64,000 nt of DNA from Polyodon spathula (taxonomy: Eukaryota; Chordata; Actinopteri; Acipenseriformes; Polyodontidae), in the NCBI RefSeq assembly GCF_017654505.1, contig NC_054534.1, positions 22,553,752 to 22,617,751 on the forward strand, written 5' to 3'. Of this stretch, positions 25,718 through 45,104 are shown piece after piece. Below the pieces are notes generated by a model. That model saw only the letters and a program-made list of their open reading frames with translations, did no database searches and was not told the DNA's origin. How positions within the stretch are numbered: position 1 is the stretch's first letter; the number at the start of each line of letters is the position of its first letter. A program made the position numbers and the translations under genes.

Positions 25718-25835
<118 letters not shown>

Positions 25836-26544
25836 CAAGCTTTGCGCTAACACGTGACAACCTTGGACCACTCAACCATCAAAATTCCTATAAGTACTGT
25901 ACATCTTTCAAAAGTGAACAATGTGACATTAAGCTATTGTATTTATTTTGAGTTCAATACTAAATATGCAAACCTTACAATATGTTTTTCTGTACCAGCA
26001 GGGAATTGAATCCTATTTGCTCACTTAGCAGTGGTTCTAGCAGGTAACAACTTACCCCTCCACTAACTGAGCAGATAGGCAATGCATCCTAGTAGGTGTA
26101 CTTGTCAGGTAAATATTGATTGTGAGGGGACAATTGCTGGCTTAATGTATAATTTTGTATAAAGATATTGCAAAAGCTGTTTTTTCTGATTGCCTGAAAC
26201 AGCGCACTTTGACCAATGTGCTAGAAATTGGACACTGGGTAAAATCAATGTTTCATTATTGTTAATGTCTGAAACTGAAAAAGGATTCCTAAAAGGAACA
26301 CTCAGGTCATGTGTAAGGGTTCAACTGAACCAAATGAACCTTAACTTTGTGATGCTGTTTGCCTCATTTGGTTCACGTAGGGTCAGACCAGATGAAGATG
26401 AGTTCCCATCACTAGTGTTCCCCCTGTTCTGTCACTAAGGAGGGACTATAGCTCAGTTATTTTTCTGTATTTTTTCGTTTGTGTTTGTGTTTGCCTTGCC
26501 CTTGCGATAGGTGCAAGGAAGATGTGTTTGTTTGTTATTTCTTT

Positions 26545-26965
26545 TTGAAACTGTAAACATAGTGTTATACACCCCCCATGTGTTGCTATTATTGTTGAAA
26601 TAACGTACCTGTAATTTCTATTTTCATTGTTAGCATCCTGACAACTTTTTACACTTATATTAACTTTAAAGTCTGTTTCAAAGCTCTTTTCTAAATGTCT
26701 GCTCTAGTGCACTTGGGTTTGAAATCACTGCAGGAAGAGTGGCTTTTCTGTTCCGTACCACAGCATGGATTGTTATTGCTGTGTTACCTGTTTGACAATG
26801 TGGGCAATAATCCTTACAATATCAGTAAGCATTTTGAAAAGAGCTTTGAAAAAAAAAATTGTCAGGCTGTTAATAATGAAAAGAAAAATCACAAGTACGT
26901 ATATTTAAACAGTTGTAGCAACACGTGGGGACGTTTAAAGCTATATTTTTCATAACCCTGCTACT
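26545..26965. mobile_element. MITE family X, most complete copy
   Basis: The left arm (about 26545-26690) and right arm (about 26830-26965) are imperfect inverted repeats over more than 100 bp. For example, gtaatttctattttcattgt on the left mirrors the right-arm aatgaaaagaaaaatcac, and gtgttgct mirrors agcaacac. Further copies at 12340-12530 and 45105-45480 confirm it is dispersed. No coding capacity was seen. Confidence 0.7.
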
Positions 26966-28484
26966 TACTATTTAATTCAAGTCAGTTGGCTGCCTTGAAA
27001 ATTGAACAATGCATCAAAGCAATATTAACTGTAGTTTATGGCAGGGCATATTATTTCACTCCTGTGCTAGGGTCATCTTCAGCCAAATTCTCTCATGTAG
27101 AGTATTGTAAAATTGTGGATTTGGGGATGTGATTAGTAATCGGAAACTGGACAGAAACCACCAGTATTGCTCAAAATGTTGGTAAAAAAAAAAGGGGGAA
27201 TACTGTATGTCTGACAGTAACTTTGTTTTGGTATAACTGCTTGTCTTAATAGTTTCCTTTTTTATGTGTACAATATCTTACATTTTAATGACTTGTTCTG
27301 CCACTGATCTTATATTCCTTTTCTTCAAAAGCTTGATAATATTTTTATTAATTTCAGATTATTCTCATCCCAGGCAGTGCTGGAAATGGACAATATGTGC
27401 ATTGTACACCAGCTAGAACAGTCGGAGATTCAGAAAACCTGCAATATTTGATTGGATTTTCTTTTCTGTATTGTAAGTCATTAACTGCTTTTCCGATTTG
27501 GGTCTTGCTAAATGAAAAAAAATTGCATTTCCACAGACAAGCATACAACATTATTAATTTGCTAAATGATAAATACATTCTTGCTTCTTGTGGTTCATTT
27601 TACAGTATAATAGAAAGATCTGAGGCACATGTGGGAACACAATCCTACAGAGTTTGGGAAAAAAGCCAGAAGATTTCTGCAAATTGCAGACTTTATCACC
27701 TCCAAACCATGCATCTGGCTGCCTATTATAAAAGTGGAACCCACTTTTAAAACGTTATGTTGTTGTTGACCCTGTTGAAAGATAAAAGATTAAATCTAAC
27801 CATATAAACAAATAAATAAATACCCCACCTCCCTTCCTTTGAAAATTGTCCATATTTTCATCAAGCTCAGAAAATCTGATTAATTTGATCACATAGAACA
27901 CCAATTGACTTTTGGTTAGTTTGATGCGCACATTTATTTGAAGAGGTTTGTCCCCAGATATACTGTATACATTGTTTTAAATAAGCAAGCTATCCTGCAA
28001 TTTATTACCAATAAAGTAAGATTGGGTGGGACTTTTGTTTTCCATTTTACCTCAATGAATAGGTTACAGCCTTGATTACACTGCAGGAACCAAAGACACT
28101 GTGGAAAAAACAGGCCTATATCATCAAAAAGGATTCATAACCTAGATGACAGGGTTAAATATCCTGTCTTTCTTTCATGGAACAATTAAATAATATTATA
28201 TGCCTACAGTATTTTAACAGATTACCTGCATGTTATACAATCTTTGATGAACCAGTTGTCGTTCTTTTTAATCTTCTCTGCATATCATACAGATCGATTG
28301 TGAAGCAATCTCATTAGTTGGGTGATTCAATGTCTTGTGCTTTCTAGCCAATCTTGAGGATAATTAATATCTGACATGTTAAAGGATGAGTGAGGGTAAA
28401 ATGTAAATGAATGCTAGCTTAGATCAAATGTAAATGACCACACTGGATAAAATCGAAGAATGTCTATTATCATCATTTAGACTG
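26966..28484. other. Gene-free AT-rich DNA
   Basis: ORF 27397-27750 has no recognisable domain. No repeats were identified. Confidence 0.35.
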
Positions 28485-29085
28485 GTATATATTGAAGATG
28501 CTCGGATACATTGTGAAAAGTGTCGAATTTAAATCAAGGGAAGTAATGTTAAAACTGTACAATGCACTAGTAAGACCTCATCTTGAATATTGTGTGCAGT
28601 TCTGGTCACCTCGCTATAAAAAAGATATTGCTGCTCTAGAAAGAGTGCAAAGAAGAGCGACCAGAATTATTCCGGGCTTAAAAGGCATGTCATATGCAGA
28701 CAGGCTAAAAGAATTGAATTTGTTCAGTCTTAACAAAGAAGACTAGGCAGCAACCTAAATCAAGCATTCAAAATCCTAAAAGGTATTGACAATGTCGACC
28801 CAAGGGACTTTTTTGACCTGAAAAAAGAAACAAGGACCAGGGGTCACAAATGGAGATTAGACAAAGGGGCATTCAGAACAGAAAATAGGAGGCACTTTTT
28901 TACACAGAGAATTGTGAGGGTCTGGAATCAACTCTCCAGTAATGTTGTTGAAGCTGACACCCTGGGATCCTTCAAGAAGCTGCTTGATGAGATTCTGGGA
29001 TCAATAAGCTAATAACAACCAAACGAGCAAGATGGGCCGAATGGCCTCCTCTCGTTTGTAAACTTTCTTATGTTCTTATATACAA
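28485..29085 (+). mobile_element. CR1-clade LINE, 5'-truncated 3' end
   Basis: The plus-strand frame 28492-28746 reads the end of a reverse transcriptase: [18 protein letters not shown], then [20 protein letters not shown] stop or frameshift at about 28744 interrupts it, and the reading continues in another frame (KKETRTRGHKWRLDKGAF, then VVEADTLGSFKKLLDE) to a stop near 29010. The tail ends in ttcttatgttcttat. This C-terminal arrangement is typical of CR1-clade LINEs. A second copy of the last about 290 bp lies at 38530-38825. Confidence 0.85.
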
Positions 29086-29450
29086 GGCCGGATTAACACA
29101 TAGGCAAGACCCCCTTGATGGCGGAGGCTGGCGGACGAATTCCCCCACACCCGGGGGGGGGGGGGGGGGGGCGGCGGCCCGGCTCCTAATTATTTATATT
29201 TATTTTTACATATAGATTTGCGCCTAAACTAAAAAAAACTTCACTCACTGACATTCGAACTGATGAATTTATCTCAAAATCAAATAGAATTCAATGATGA
29301 TTCCATGCCTGTGCAGATGCTTTTTTCAAAGATAGCTGGATGTGTGGTGGCGGAGGCGGCGGCGGCGGCCCGGCTCCCACTGGCACAATATTCCTGTGCC
29401 TGAGCCCCGCTGTGTTCTCACACTGCCATGGATTTCTGCTGCAGTTTGCA
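29086..29450. other. Repeat-like stretch with two GC-rich inserts and a G19 tract
   Basis: Starts with an hAT-like motif (aaggccggattaacacatag). GC-rich patches at 29118-29186 and 29342-29381 contain gcggcggcccggctcc, matching the minisatellite unit at 195-490. The G run is 29153-29171. Confidence 0.5.
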
Positions 29451-29539
29451 ACAAATATTGTAAACAAGACCAAACTAATTATGTGGCAAAATAACACACC
29501 ACTTTTCTAGATTTTTTTTCATACTGCAAGCTCACCTTT

Positions 29540-30030
29540 TTCAACTTCATATGCTAGTCCTTGTTTGTTTGAACTGTTGCCTTTTTATTCAGTAAGTCAG
29601 GAAACGACGTTGGAGATGGCTTATGGTAGAAAAATGAACATTCAATTCTCTGGAAACAGCTCTGATGGACATTCCTGCAGTCAGCATGCCAATTGCACGC
29701 TCCCTCAAAACTTGAGACATCTGTCACATTGTGTTGCGTGACAAAACTGCACATTTTAGAGTGGCCTTTTATTGTCCCCAGCACAAGGTGCATCTGTGTA
29801 ATGATCATGCTGTTTAATCAGCTTCTTTATATGCCACACCTGTCAGGTGGATGCATTATCTTGGCAAAGGAGAAATGCTCACTAACAGGAATGTAAACAA
29901 ATTTGTGCACAAAATTTGAGAAAAATAAGCTCTTTGTGTGTATGGAAAATTTCTGGGATCTTTTATTTCAGCTCATGAAACATGGGACCAACACTTTACA
30001 TGTTGCATTTATATTTTTGTTCAGTGTATT
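29540..30030. mobile_element. Tc1/mariner-like terminal region
   Basis: The right boundary reads gcatttatatttttgttcag, a fish Tc1-type end. On the minus strand a fragment reads DVSSFEGACNWHADCRNVHQ, which I recall from relatives of such elements but could not place in a domain. No intact transposase is present. Confidence 0.5.
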
Positions 30031-31310
30031 TTAAAGTGTCGGTCGGTCAATGCACTAGTCTGTTGTCTTTCTTGAATCAGGCTGAGTTCACAAGCCACAG
30101 GCTGGTCTAAACTAGTTCCTTTGGAGATACATTACAAAACTACTATATTATTTCGTCAAGTTACAGGTTTGGCTTTTGGGGTCAGTCTAAAGAGAGGCCA
30201 AGAATGTGATAGATATTGAACTGCTGTGACCCTCCCTAAGAGGGTTGAGACATGCATGCAGGACAATGCGCCATTGCAAATGCTTTCACTACCTATTTAC
30301 ATTTCTCACGAAAAAAGGTGTGTCAGCATTTTGTAAAAGCAGCAGAGTAATTAATGCATCAGAGTCCATAATGTTACTGCTCTCTTCACAGCATATTCCC
30401 TATAGAGGCTGAAGAGCTGCTTTTATTGGGAGCCCTTTCCTTTTCTTATACTACAACACTTCCTTTCATGCCTCGATGCAGCAAAAAATATTTTCAATAA
30501 AGACTGAGGATGTGTGTAAATGTGCAAACCCCACTCATCTCCTCAGCATCGTCTCTTATTTCCAACCCCTAGAGCTAAAGTACACCTCTCTGGGGATTAT
30601 CCACTCTATACCTCTCTACAAAAGACATAATGTCCTGCCTTATCTATCTCTAAAATACAATGTACGGAATCATTAGAAACCCACCTATCAGGATAGATTG
30701 CTGTAAAAAAAAAAAAAAAAAAAAAAAGCTTCTTAAAATTGAGCACAATTCGAGAAAACAACCGCAAATGTTTCTATAGCAACTCCTGTCTAGAGATACC
30801 AAATGCCATGTCTATACTTGTCATCGCCCTTTCAAGGGTTAAACTCAAATTCATATCCCCAATACCCATACTGTATGCATGAAAGGGTGCCATGGCTGCT
30901 TATTGTTTAAATTGAAGCTTGTTTGCTGAAGCCTGGCACAATGAACATAGGAGCCCAAGAAACTACTCATAATATTTCAGCTACGCTTTCATGCAAATTT
31001 GTTGTTCCTATAATAATAATAATAATTATTGAATTCCTCTTAGAAAATATTGACTTTGGCTTTGCTTTAAAAGGTGGCCCATTGTGGTCCAGCTACGTAA
31101 TTGGCAAAGTGAACGCTTAGAAATGATCAAGGCATGCCAGATGTATTAGATATTTGTATTATATTTTGACCAGTACACCCCTTTTGACGCTATCTTTATA
31201 GGCAAAAGGACTTCAGTTTACGAACCATGTATAGATTCGAGAGTAGCCTCGGGTCACTTTTTGAATTAGTCCATTGTTTAAAAAAGCAGTCTCAATGAGT
31301 GATAAATAAT

Positions 31311-31608
31311 GATAATTTATTCACTGCCATGTGATGTCGCTACAGGCATACATGTGTATATTTTATATTGATTGCAATATTTTATTTGAACATTTAGTGA
31401 GATGCATTCCAAAATATTATAAATGCATCAAAGCCATGGCAATCATAAAGCCTCTGATACTACACTTCAAATATTGTGCTATCAGTGCCCCCTCCCCCAC
31501 TCCCCTCACATCGCTCCACATACAGTATACTGCAGATTACATGTGTATTATATAAAATATATACATGTATGCCTGTAGCGACATCACATGGCAGTGAATA
31601 AATTATAT
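31311..31608. mobile_element. Short MITE: long nearly perfect inverted repeat
   Basis: Arms 31311-31367 and 31551-31608 are inverted copies of about 55 bp, including ccatgtgatgtcgctacagg and its complement, separated by about 185 bp. Such a fold-back unit without ORFs is typical of a MITE; no sibling copy was seen in this window. Confidence 0.65.
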
Positions 31609-34106
31609 CAAATATTGAGAACATTTATGCAATTTCATCTTTTGATTTTCTACTTCCTTCTCTCTTTAAAGAAATAGCATATGAAATGTGTGCCATAAAC
31701 TCAATCCACAGCAGTGTCACACAGGAGACCCATAAGAGAGAACATGCCAGCTGACCTTATAGATATACAGTTATTGAACCTTCAGAGGCTTCACTGTTTT
31801 AAAAAAAGCCCATTATGAAAATTCAGATCTTAATTGCAGTGACTAGAGGCTCATCTTTGATGATGGAGAGAAGTTGACATTGAGATCTCCTTTACTATTT
31901 AAACCGGTGTCAAGGCTCTCTGAGAGACTGCAGCTGTGTGGGGGAATGTGTTTGCTCCATTTATGCCTTCCCCATTAGGTACAGTTATGTTCCAAATGTT
32001 AAGTATTAACTACACAATACAATATGTTCCAAATGTTAAGTATTAGGTACCTACAGGATTGTTTCTCTATATATAGACACACTAGAGTGGCCTTGTTTGA
32101 CAGGTGGCCAATAAAAAGTATGAGTCACTATAATGGTGTTGCTAGGCTTGACAGATAACCTTTAACACCTTTGTATTTTAAGCCATTAAGTTTCATACTC
32201 CGAAAAGTGCTTTCCAGAGCTGCTGCTCGTGTATCATTTCTCAAATTGTCGCCTGTGCTGAATTTCAACCAAGCAGCTTCAAGCATTTTGCTGGAATTTT
32301 TGCAAGGAATAGTTGCATTTGTAAGCGTTCTCTATAATTAGCACAGTATGAATGCTATTATATTTCTCTGTGAACTCTGTTTTGTGGCCGCTGTAATTAA
32401 CGCTTGATTGGTTCGGTTGCCATATGGAATCTTGTTTTATTACATTTAAGGTATACATTTAAAATCTGATAACATATTGCTTAGGGGTTTTGAATGACTT
32501 GTAATCACTAATCCTGTTGTTTGTTTGTTTTCCCATATTATAATGGACCTCCAAGCCATCTTAAATCTATTATTATTATTATTATTATTATTAAAAATAA
32601 AAACAATGTATTTTGAATAATCTGTATTGAGAATTAATCTGTCATTAAAGTAATTGCAAAGTGTACAACAAAAAAATATCTGTAAGAAAAAAGCCAGGCA
32701 ACCATCACCCAATCAAAGTTTAACTATTGCTATCATTTTGAGTAGTAGCACCTTATGGAACAACCATTGAGTTGCACTGCCCTCTTGTGGTTCTTACAGA
32801 AAGCACAGCATCTCTAGAAACAGTATTTTGCTGACCCTATGCTGTTTTTTTGTTGTTGTTGTTGTTTGTTTTGGGGTTTTTTTTTTAGATAGAAACTTTG
32901 GATATTGTGTTTTAGCACTCTTAACCAAACACAAACTTATAATATCAGGTACATTTTAGTGACATACAGTATTACAAATGAATATAAACCATTAATGTGG
33001 TTTAGAATTTAAATATTCCACCACAGTAAAATGCTTGTTTCTTTACAATATTCTTACAACTTCCTGGCAAAATGTGATGTGATAAATCACACAAAGTCTG
33101 CAAATGTTTCTATAGGTCAGGTGGTTAAATCACCTTCGCTTGTTTTCATATTTCATTGTTACATTTATTGATACTTTTTATTGTGCATTTTTATAGCTAA
33201 ATGGAAGGTTTTGGTTAATTGAGTGTTTCGATTCCTGTCAATGCAAGTCTTAGATATTACACCTTCATTGTAATTATCCAGCATGCACCTCAGTGACCCA
33301 ACATTCTGTTCCCTGTCATATTCCAAACAATGATCTCCATTTATAGGCCTGTCAACTTTTATCAAATGTATTGTTAATCAGCTAGAGCTATTTAAATACT
33401 GATATTGTTCTATAATGAGCTACAGCCTTTTGTGCTTAATTACTCTCAGAATGATTTGTGCAGTGGGCATGTTGTACCAATTTCTCTCTAACCTGATTCT
33501 GAAATAACTAGATGGATTTAAATTAGTCCAGTGAGAAACGGAATAATACATTTCATACAGAAGAATTGACAGCAAGTTTTTGTTTTTTTTTAAATCGGGA
33601 ATTACAAATAATAAAAATCGATTGAGTGCGAACAGTCAATCAGCTTCCAGATCTAGTAGGCTTGTATTTTGCATAGATGCCTGCTGGAACGCTGAAGTGC
33701 TTAATAATTAAATTTTAAAATCTATCCACGCACAAATACCGTCTTTTTCTCTTAACATTCTAACGTACAATTAATCTGATTACATAAAAAGCTACTTAAA
33801 CATCCTTTCTGACGCTGGTCTAGAGACAAGCGAAATCATGTCTGTGACTAGACACCGTAAGGACAGCTCAATTTGCAGCTACTAGACTGCAAATCAACAG
33901 GGAAGACACGATTGGTCCACAATTCTGTCATCGGCTGGATCCAAACAACACCTTCCTTCAAATCCAGCAAATCAAACTGCCAACCCTGTTTCAGTTCTTT
34001 TAACACAAGCCAATCCACTGCCTGCCAGCTTGAATGACGGACAGCTTGAATACTACACGGACTATTTAACAATTGTACATGTCCAGATAAATTACAATAA
34101 GACTAC

Positions 34107-34107
<1 letters not shown>

Positions 34108-34139
<32 letters not shown>
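34108..34139. repeat. (ATA)n microsatellite
   Basis: About 10 ATA units. Confidence 0.9.
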
Positions 34140-34140
<1 letters not shown>

Positions 34141-34884
34141 TTTTCTCTACGTGTATGTCGTTTTTTCTAATTTATTCTATTTTATTTATGTTAGGGATTA
34201 TTTTCCTCAGCAATATGTCACCCGTCGAAATATTAGAAGGTCAAGGTAAATACAGGTTTTAAAGGTTTTTTTTTTTTTTAAAGAGAAAATTAAGAAATAA
34301 ATCATTTTCTAATAGCGAGAGTCCTCTCGATTCGGGCTCTACCGTGTGGTAGATAACCTTGACTTTCGTTAGCTTCCTCGCCCGGCTCGGGATGCATAAA
34401 ACAAGCCTTGCACAAATCAGGGTGGGAAGCAACACCATAGTGTCCAGATACAGCTGAGGGAACAGCAAAGTGTAGGACGGAGAGCCAGGTCGGACGAATA
34501 ACGACGATTGGGAAAAAACGCTGCAGAGTGCAGCACCTTTATTTTGTAGTTCTTATTACTGTATTTTATTTTTCCTTTTTCTGTTTTGCCTTTTTGTTTT
34601 CATTATTCTTTGAGCACCTGTGAGTACACCCGCAAGTCATTGTGAATCCTGCCGTGGTACTACGGATGTCCTAGATACCACAGTTGGTAGCCTGGCCACC
34701 GACAACAGCGCCATTTGCAGGCTACAAGAAATAGGTTAAAAAAAATAACAATACAAATAAAACTGAGCACGTGTGTGGTGTTTTTCAAACACAATTTTTG
34801 TCTCATGTGTCAGTGATTACCCACACCCTACCACAGCATGTATTATGCATTTCTCTATATTTACAGTAATATGGATTTTATTGT

Positions 34885-34955
34885 TATTGCATCTTGTAAA
34901 GCGCTTTGTGATGGTGGGCCACTTTGAAAGGTGCCATATAAAGATTGAATGTTTT
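34885..34955 (+). repeat. L2-like LINE/SINE 3' tail
   Basis: The motifs cttgtaaagcgctttgtgat and ggtgccatataaag in order match the 3'-end style of L2-type LINEs and their SINEs. Only the tail is visible. Confidence 0.45.
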
Positions 34956-35549
34956 TGTTTGTCATTTTCACACTATAGATGTCAGCACCCCTGATAAGGC
35001 GCTCTATCCTGCTTCTACAATATACCAGAAGCTAATTGTAATTCTTACACTGTAAAGAGAAATACCAGCCCATTAAACTTGCTTCTGTCATTTTCAGGTT
35101 GTCTTACCAGAAATAAATTCCCATTGTGCTGATTAACAGTGAGTCGTTTTGAGATCTTTGATATACATGCACGTTATTTTCAAACATCAAATTTGGAGAA
35201 ACCCAAGTTTCAATATTGATCCAAACTATAGCAACTTTAAGGCTTCTGGTGGACTGTGGGCCATTCAAAACTTTCCCCAATAGGAACAGAGGCTAAATGT
35301 GCTGTGTGCAAGCAACAGAAACATTCCCCCCTCTAACTGCAAAAAAATCAAACAGACTCCTGGTTTATAACATTGACATTACAAAGTTCAATAAAACAGA
35401 CAAAAAAAAAATTCTGATAAACATTCAGCAAATGTGAAACAAAAAAAAAGGGGGGGGGGGGCTAAACATTCTCAAACTTGCAATTCCATAAAAAAAAATA
35501 AAAAATAATAAAAAAAACCAACGTGCAGAAAGGTTTTTATTTGCTATTA

Positions 35550-35555
35550 TTTATT
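35550..35555 (-). terminator. Candidate polyadenylation signal of HINT1-A
   Basis: AATAAA on the minus strand, 114 bp beyond the HINT1-A stop codon; a second AATAAA is at 35536-35541. Confidence 0.5.
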
Positions 35556-35668
35556 TGCAGTAAACACACAGGATGAATTGGCATTCACTGTTGACATTGC
35601 AGGTTTGAGTTAACAGAAGAAATCTATATAGCTGTTGAAGTTTCTTGACACTTCTCAGGTCAATACAG

Positions 35669-41495
<5,827 letters not shown>

Positions 41496-42103
41496 AGCTA
41501 TTGTCTATTTCCCCCTGAAGGCGCTCCTCCCTAGTGTATCTAAAAAAAACAGACTGTCCACAAATGATCTTGTAGTATATTGTCGACTCTGAACATGACT
41601 CCACATAAAACATACACCCTTCGCATTACACATGGAACAATCCTAGCTGTCGTATTTTATTGGCTGGACAAAAAACATGCACCGTATTATCCGCAATATA
41701 AGGGAAAACTGAACAAAAACATTTTTGTTCGAAATGAGTATATCCATGATGAGTTTGCATGACAAATACTCTCAATTCATATGTCACAAATGTCAGGCAG
41801 ATTGCTCTCACATAACATTGTTTGTGCAGGAGAATGTTGCTACTGAGACTTTTTTTGTAGCTCTGAATTTTCAGTACCTGACTACTCACGTGCTTTAAAG
41901 TATGTAAATGTCAAGAAGCAAAATAATGAGATTTTTATAAAATCAAATATTTTCCTTTTCAAACAGTGAATAAAACTGAACAAAAACCCAATAACACGAA
42001 CTGTACAAAATGAACAAATTAACTATTTACATCCCTAAAGTGCTCAATGTTATAATAATAATAATAATAATAATACATGTAGTGTGGATCCATTATACTT
42101 ACA

Positions 42104-42248
42104 AATCATGAAGAGGATCCAATCCATCTTCAAATGATGCTTCTGTTATTGAATCATTTTCAACGTCACTTTCACGCCTATCCATCTCCTCCAAAACTTC
42201 TCTCCTCAACTTTTTTGGGATGCTTTGGAACACTGCTTGCCATTTCAT
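42104..42248 (-). CDS. Possible coding exon or transposon-protein start, unidentified
   Basis: On the minus strand an ATG at 42248 opens 48 codons of a charged, acidic peptide (MKWQAVFQSIPKKLRREVLE start, then RRESDVENDSITEASFEDGL) running into a consensus donor, GATTT|GTAAGT. I recognise no domain. No following exon was identified between here and HINT1-A exon 1. It could be the start of a transposase-associated protein; the flanking 41.6-42.3 kb has transposon-like pieces. Weakly supported. Confidence 0.25.
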
Positions 42249-42639
42249 TCTATTTACAAATTTTACAATTTATAAAATGATCACAAATGGTAAGAAACCT
42301 TGATGTGCTGTGCGTATTGCTGCGCTCTCCCTTGCAATACATGTGGCTCTGTTTACTTGTGCACATCGATTAGTCTTCAATGGATTAGGTTACAAACAAA
42401 GTCAAGGTATGATTGGACAGCTTGTAACCTCCCCTACAACAGGATCAGGGAGATTTCACCATCAACTGAGAGTTGTAAGGCCAGAGCAGCGAAACGCACA
42501 GCTAGTCGTTCGGACTTGTTGTTGAACCTTGAAGTACTAGACACATTGCGAAGGGGATATCTCAGCAGAGAAAATGATGAATTCAGAAAATTCCTTTACT
42601 GTTTGACGGTAGGAAAACAACATTTTTGATATTGAATCA

Positions 42640-44192
42640 GATTTTTTTGCTCTTTTGCTTTTGTAATAACATTACAGATGATTTATGATATATAATGTGT
42701 AACTGCACGTAAGAGGTTAAATGAAATGCTTGTTCAGCTGACAAGTTTTCATTAATATCTATGATATAATGAAGAGAGTTAATTTTGCTCATTATAGAAA
42801 GGCCTTGGATTCAAAACTGCTGACTACCAGTAAATCTTGCTTCGATTGCCAAAACCTATGTTTTCATGCCCAGCACTGCTTTTGCTTTTAAGCAGGCAAA
42901 GAAAAGGGTCACATAATTAGTTCTATCCCTTCAGCAAGTGCACTGTATGCTAAAGTTATCCATTAAAGTTTATACTTCATTGTCTTACATTCAAACTTAA
43001 CAGTTCCTGTTTTTTGTTGCAGTAAAACCTGTCTACAAACCAAACATTTATATTCTTTAGTTAAATTGATATTAAATGTCTAAAATTTTTTGTTTAGTTG
43101 GAGACAGAAACTGAACTAATTCTTAAATTGATTAAATTAAATTAGCATTATCTCGTGTCTTAATTTGTCTACAACATGGTCAATGTCAAGCTTCTGTTAT
43201 AATAAACTTTTAATGTTCTTTCAACAGTTTAACATTAAAAGATTTCATAGCATATATTTCCAAATCAGATACTTCAATAATTTTCTTTTACTCCAATCTG
43301 TTATGAAGTCATTTAAGCTTTCAACCAAAGGTCCAGTTATTTTCATCTATTGTTAACATGTTAGAATGTAATAGTTTATAGTGACTGAACTAAATCTGAC
43401 CTCTTTCTCTGTTCATATAACATCCAGTTGAAGCAGGTAAGACATCGTAGACTTTTGCCAATGTTTGGTGTTGATTAATATGAAACACTACCATAAGCAT
43501 TTTCTAATACTCATTATTTTAGACCAGATTTTAACTTAACGTAGTAAACATGTCCTACGTTTTCCATCCCATTTCTTCTTGCCAGGTTCCAATTCATTTT
43601 CATTATATATAGAAAATGTTTATTTTAATATTAACTCCTATCTTCTGTTATCCAAAAGGTATTTTGTTTGTTAAAGAGATTGCTCATTATAGAGAGGATC
43701 TTGACTTTTAAATCGCTGACCATCAAAAAACCCAGCTTGTCCAAAACCAATGAGTCATCTTTCCCTACAATAATCCTTACACAAGGTTACAAATCAGTTC
43801 ACTGTATATGCAGTTACAGTTTATACTTTAAATTATTTTCTAACATGCATTTCTAATTCAGATACTTCAATATAGCAATCTCTTTTAAATTGTAATTTTA
43901 TTTTACTTCATTGATACACACAGAAGGCAAGAGGTTAATTTTTTAATTAGGCACCTGCTTGGTAGCAAATGCAACCTTGAATATTTAAACTTAGGACTGC
44001 TATACTTTTACTTAATGTTGTTATATTAGGTTTCTTATTTAAATACTTTAGTTTTTTCTTACTATAATCAAACCTAGTTTGATTGCTTCTGGCATATTAA
44101 CTCTGTTCAACAGTTTGCCATTCTGCTCTCACTGGATCAGAATGTTTAAGGCTGAGTCTAATTTAAAAAGAGGCTTTTGCCTGATAGGGGAT
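42640..44192. other. Gene-free AT-rich DNA with a diverged direct duplication
   Basis: Segments beginning tgctcattatagaaaggcct (42789) and tgctcattatagagaggatc (43681) resemble each other over roughly 200 bp, about 890 bp apart. No gene was recognised. Confidence 0.4.
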
Positions 44193-44624
44193 TGTGGCAG
44201 GCTGGTGAGTGGATAGAGGCCCAGAGACAGTCTGCAGTTCAAAAAAGTAACAATTTTATTATAAATAAACACAAAAATAAAGTGCACAAGGGCAAAATAA
44301 AGATCTTTAAACACAAATAGAAAGATAACAAAACCTACAAAAATAAGGTTTCCAGGCTGGGCAATGCCTTTACTGGATTTATCAAAATTAAACCCCCCAC
44401 CCACCCACCCACCCAAACAAACACCAACCTGCTTCCTCAGCTCCCTCCTCCTTAATGAGAAGCAGAGGCCTCCTTTTATGTCAGGTGGCTGGGTGCTGAT
44501 TGATCATTAATTAACCTAACCAACTAATCAACCCCAGCCACCTGAACATAATAAACCCAGGCAGGTAGGGGAAATTAACCCCATCCCTGCCAATTTAAAA
44601 AGGGCAGAGCTTTGCTCTGCCACA
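44193..44624 (-). mobile_element. Solo LTR, family A, diverged copy
   Basis: A 432-bp relative of the LTRs at 1975 and 21538, with TGTGGCAGGC and GCTCTGCCACA ends. Flanks GGGAT and TGGAT give a 4/5 target-site duplication. It contains an added (accc)n-like patch near 44395. Confidence 0.85.
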
Positions 44625-45104
44625 TGGATGTTTGGAACTTTCAGCAGGTCAGCCTGATCTTTTGACACAAGGAGCTCTCTTTTTCAGACCTTACACAAAA
44701 TACAAAATGCAAAATGCAGGATCCTACATTACTATTAGCAATGTATTTCATTCTACAGCATCTAATCCATATCTAATAAGTCAGCTTGTTCACAGCAAGA
44801 TTTGAATTCTCCTCCTGGCTCAGCTCAAAGTGGCTCTGCGAACACCACAACAGGCCTGTGCATCTTAGGTTTTACATCACAGGTGTGGGCAACCAGGGTC
44901 TTTACTTGATACCAGCAAAAATGTAAATTTTGTTAGCTGGGCTCCCATCTCTACATTCTCCTTCCCATCATCAGAGAGCAAACACATTTTTACTGAATCT
45001 GGGTCCATCAAAGAACCGCACACCCTTGCAACCAAGGCCTTCCATGCAAAAGGAGCTATTGACATATAGCACAAAAGGGACGTGCCAGAACCATCTATCT
45101 GTGA

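Larger units (their letters stand above)
30031..35535. other. Gene-free stretch, probably intergenic downstream of HINT1
   Basis: Contains a 31.3-31.6 kb inverted repeat, ATT and ATA microsatellites (about 32570, 34108-34139) and a LINE-tail-like motif near 34890. No exon was recognised. Confidence 0.4.
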
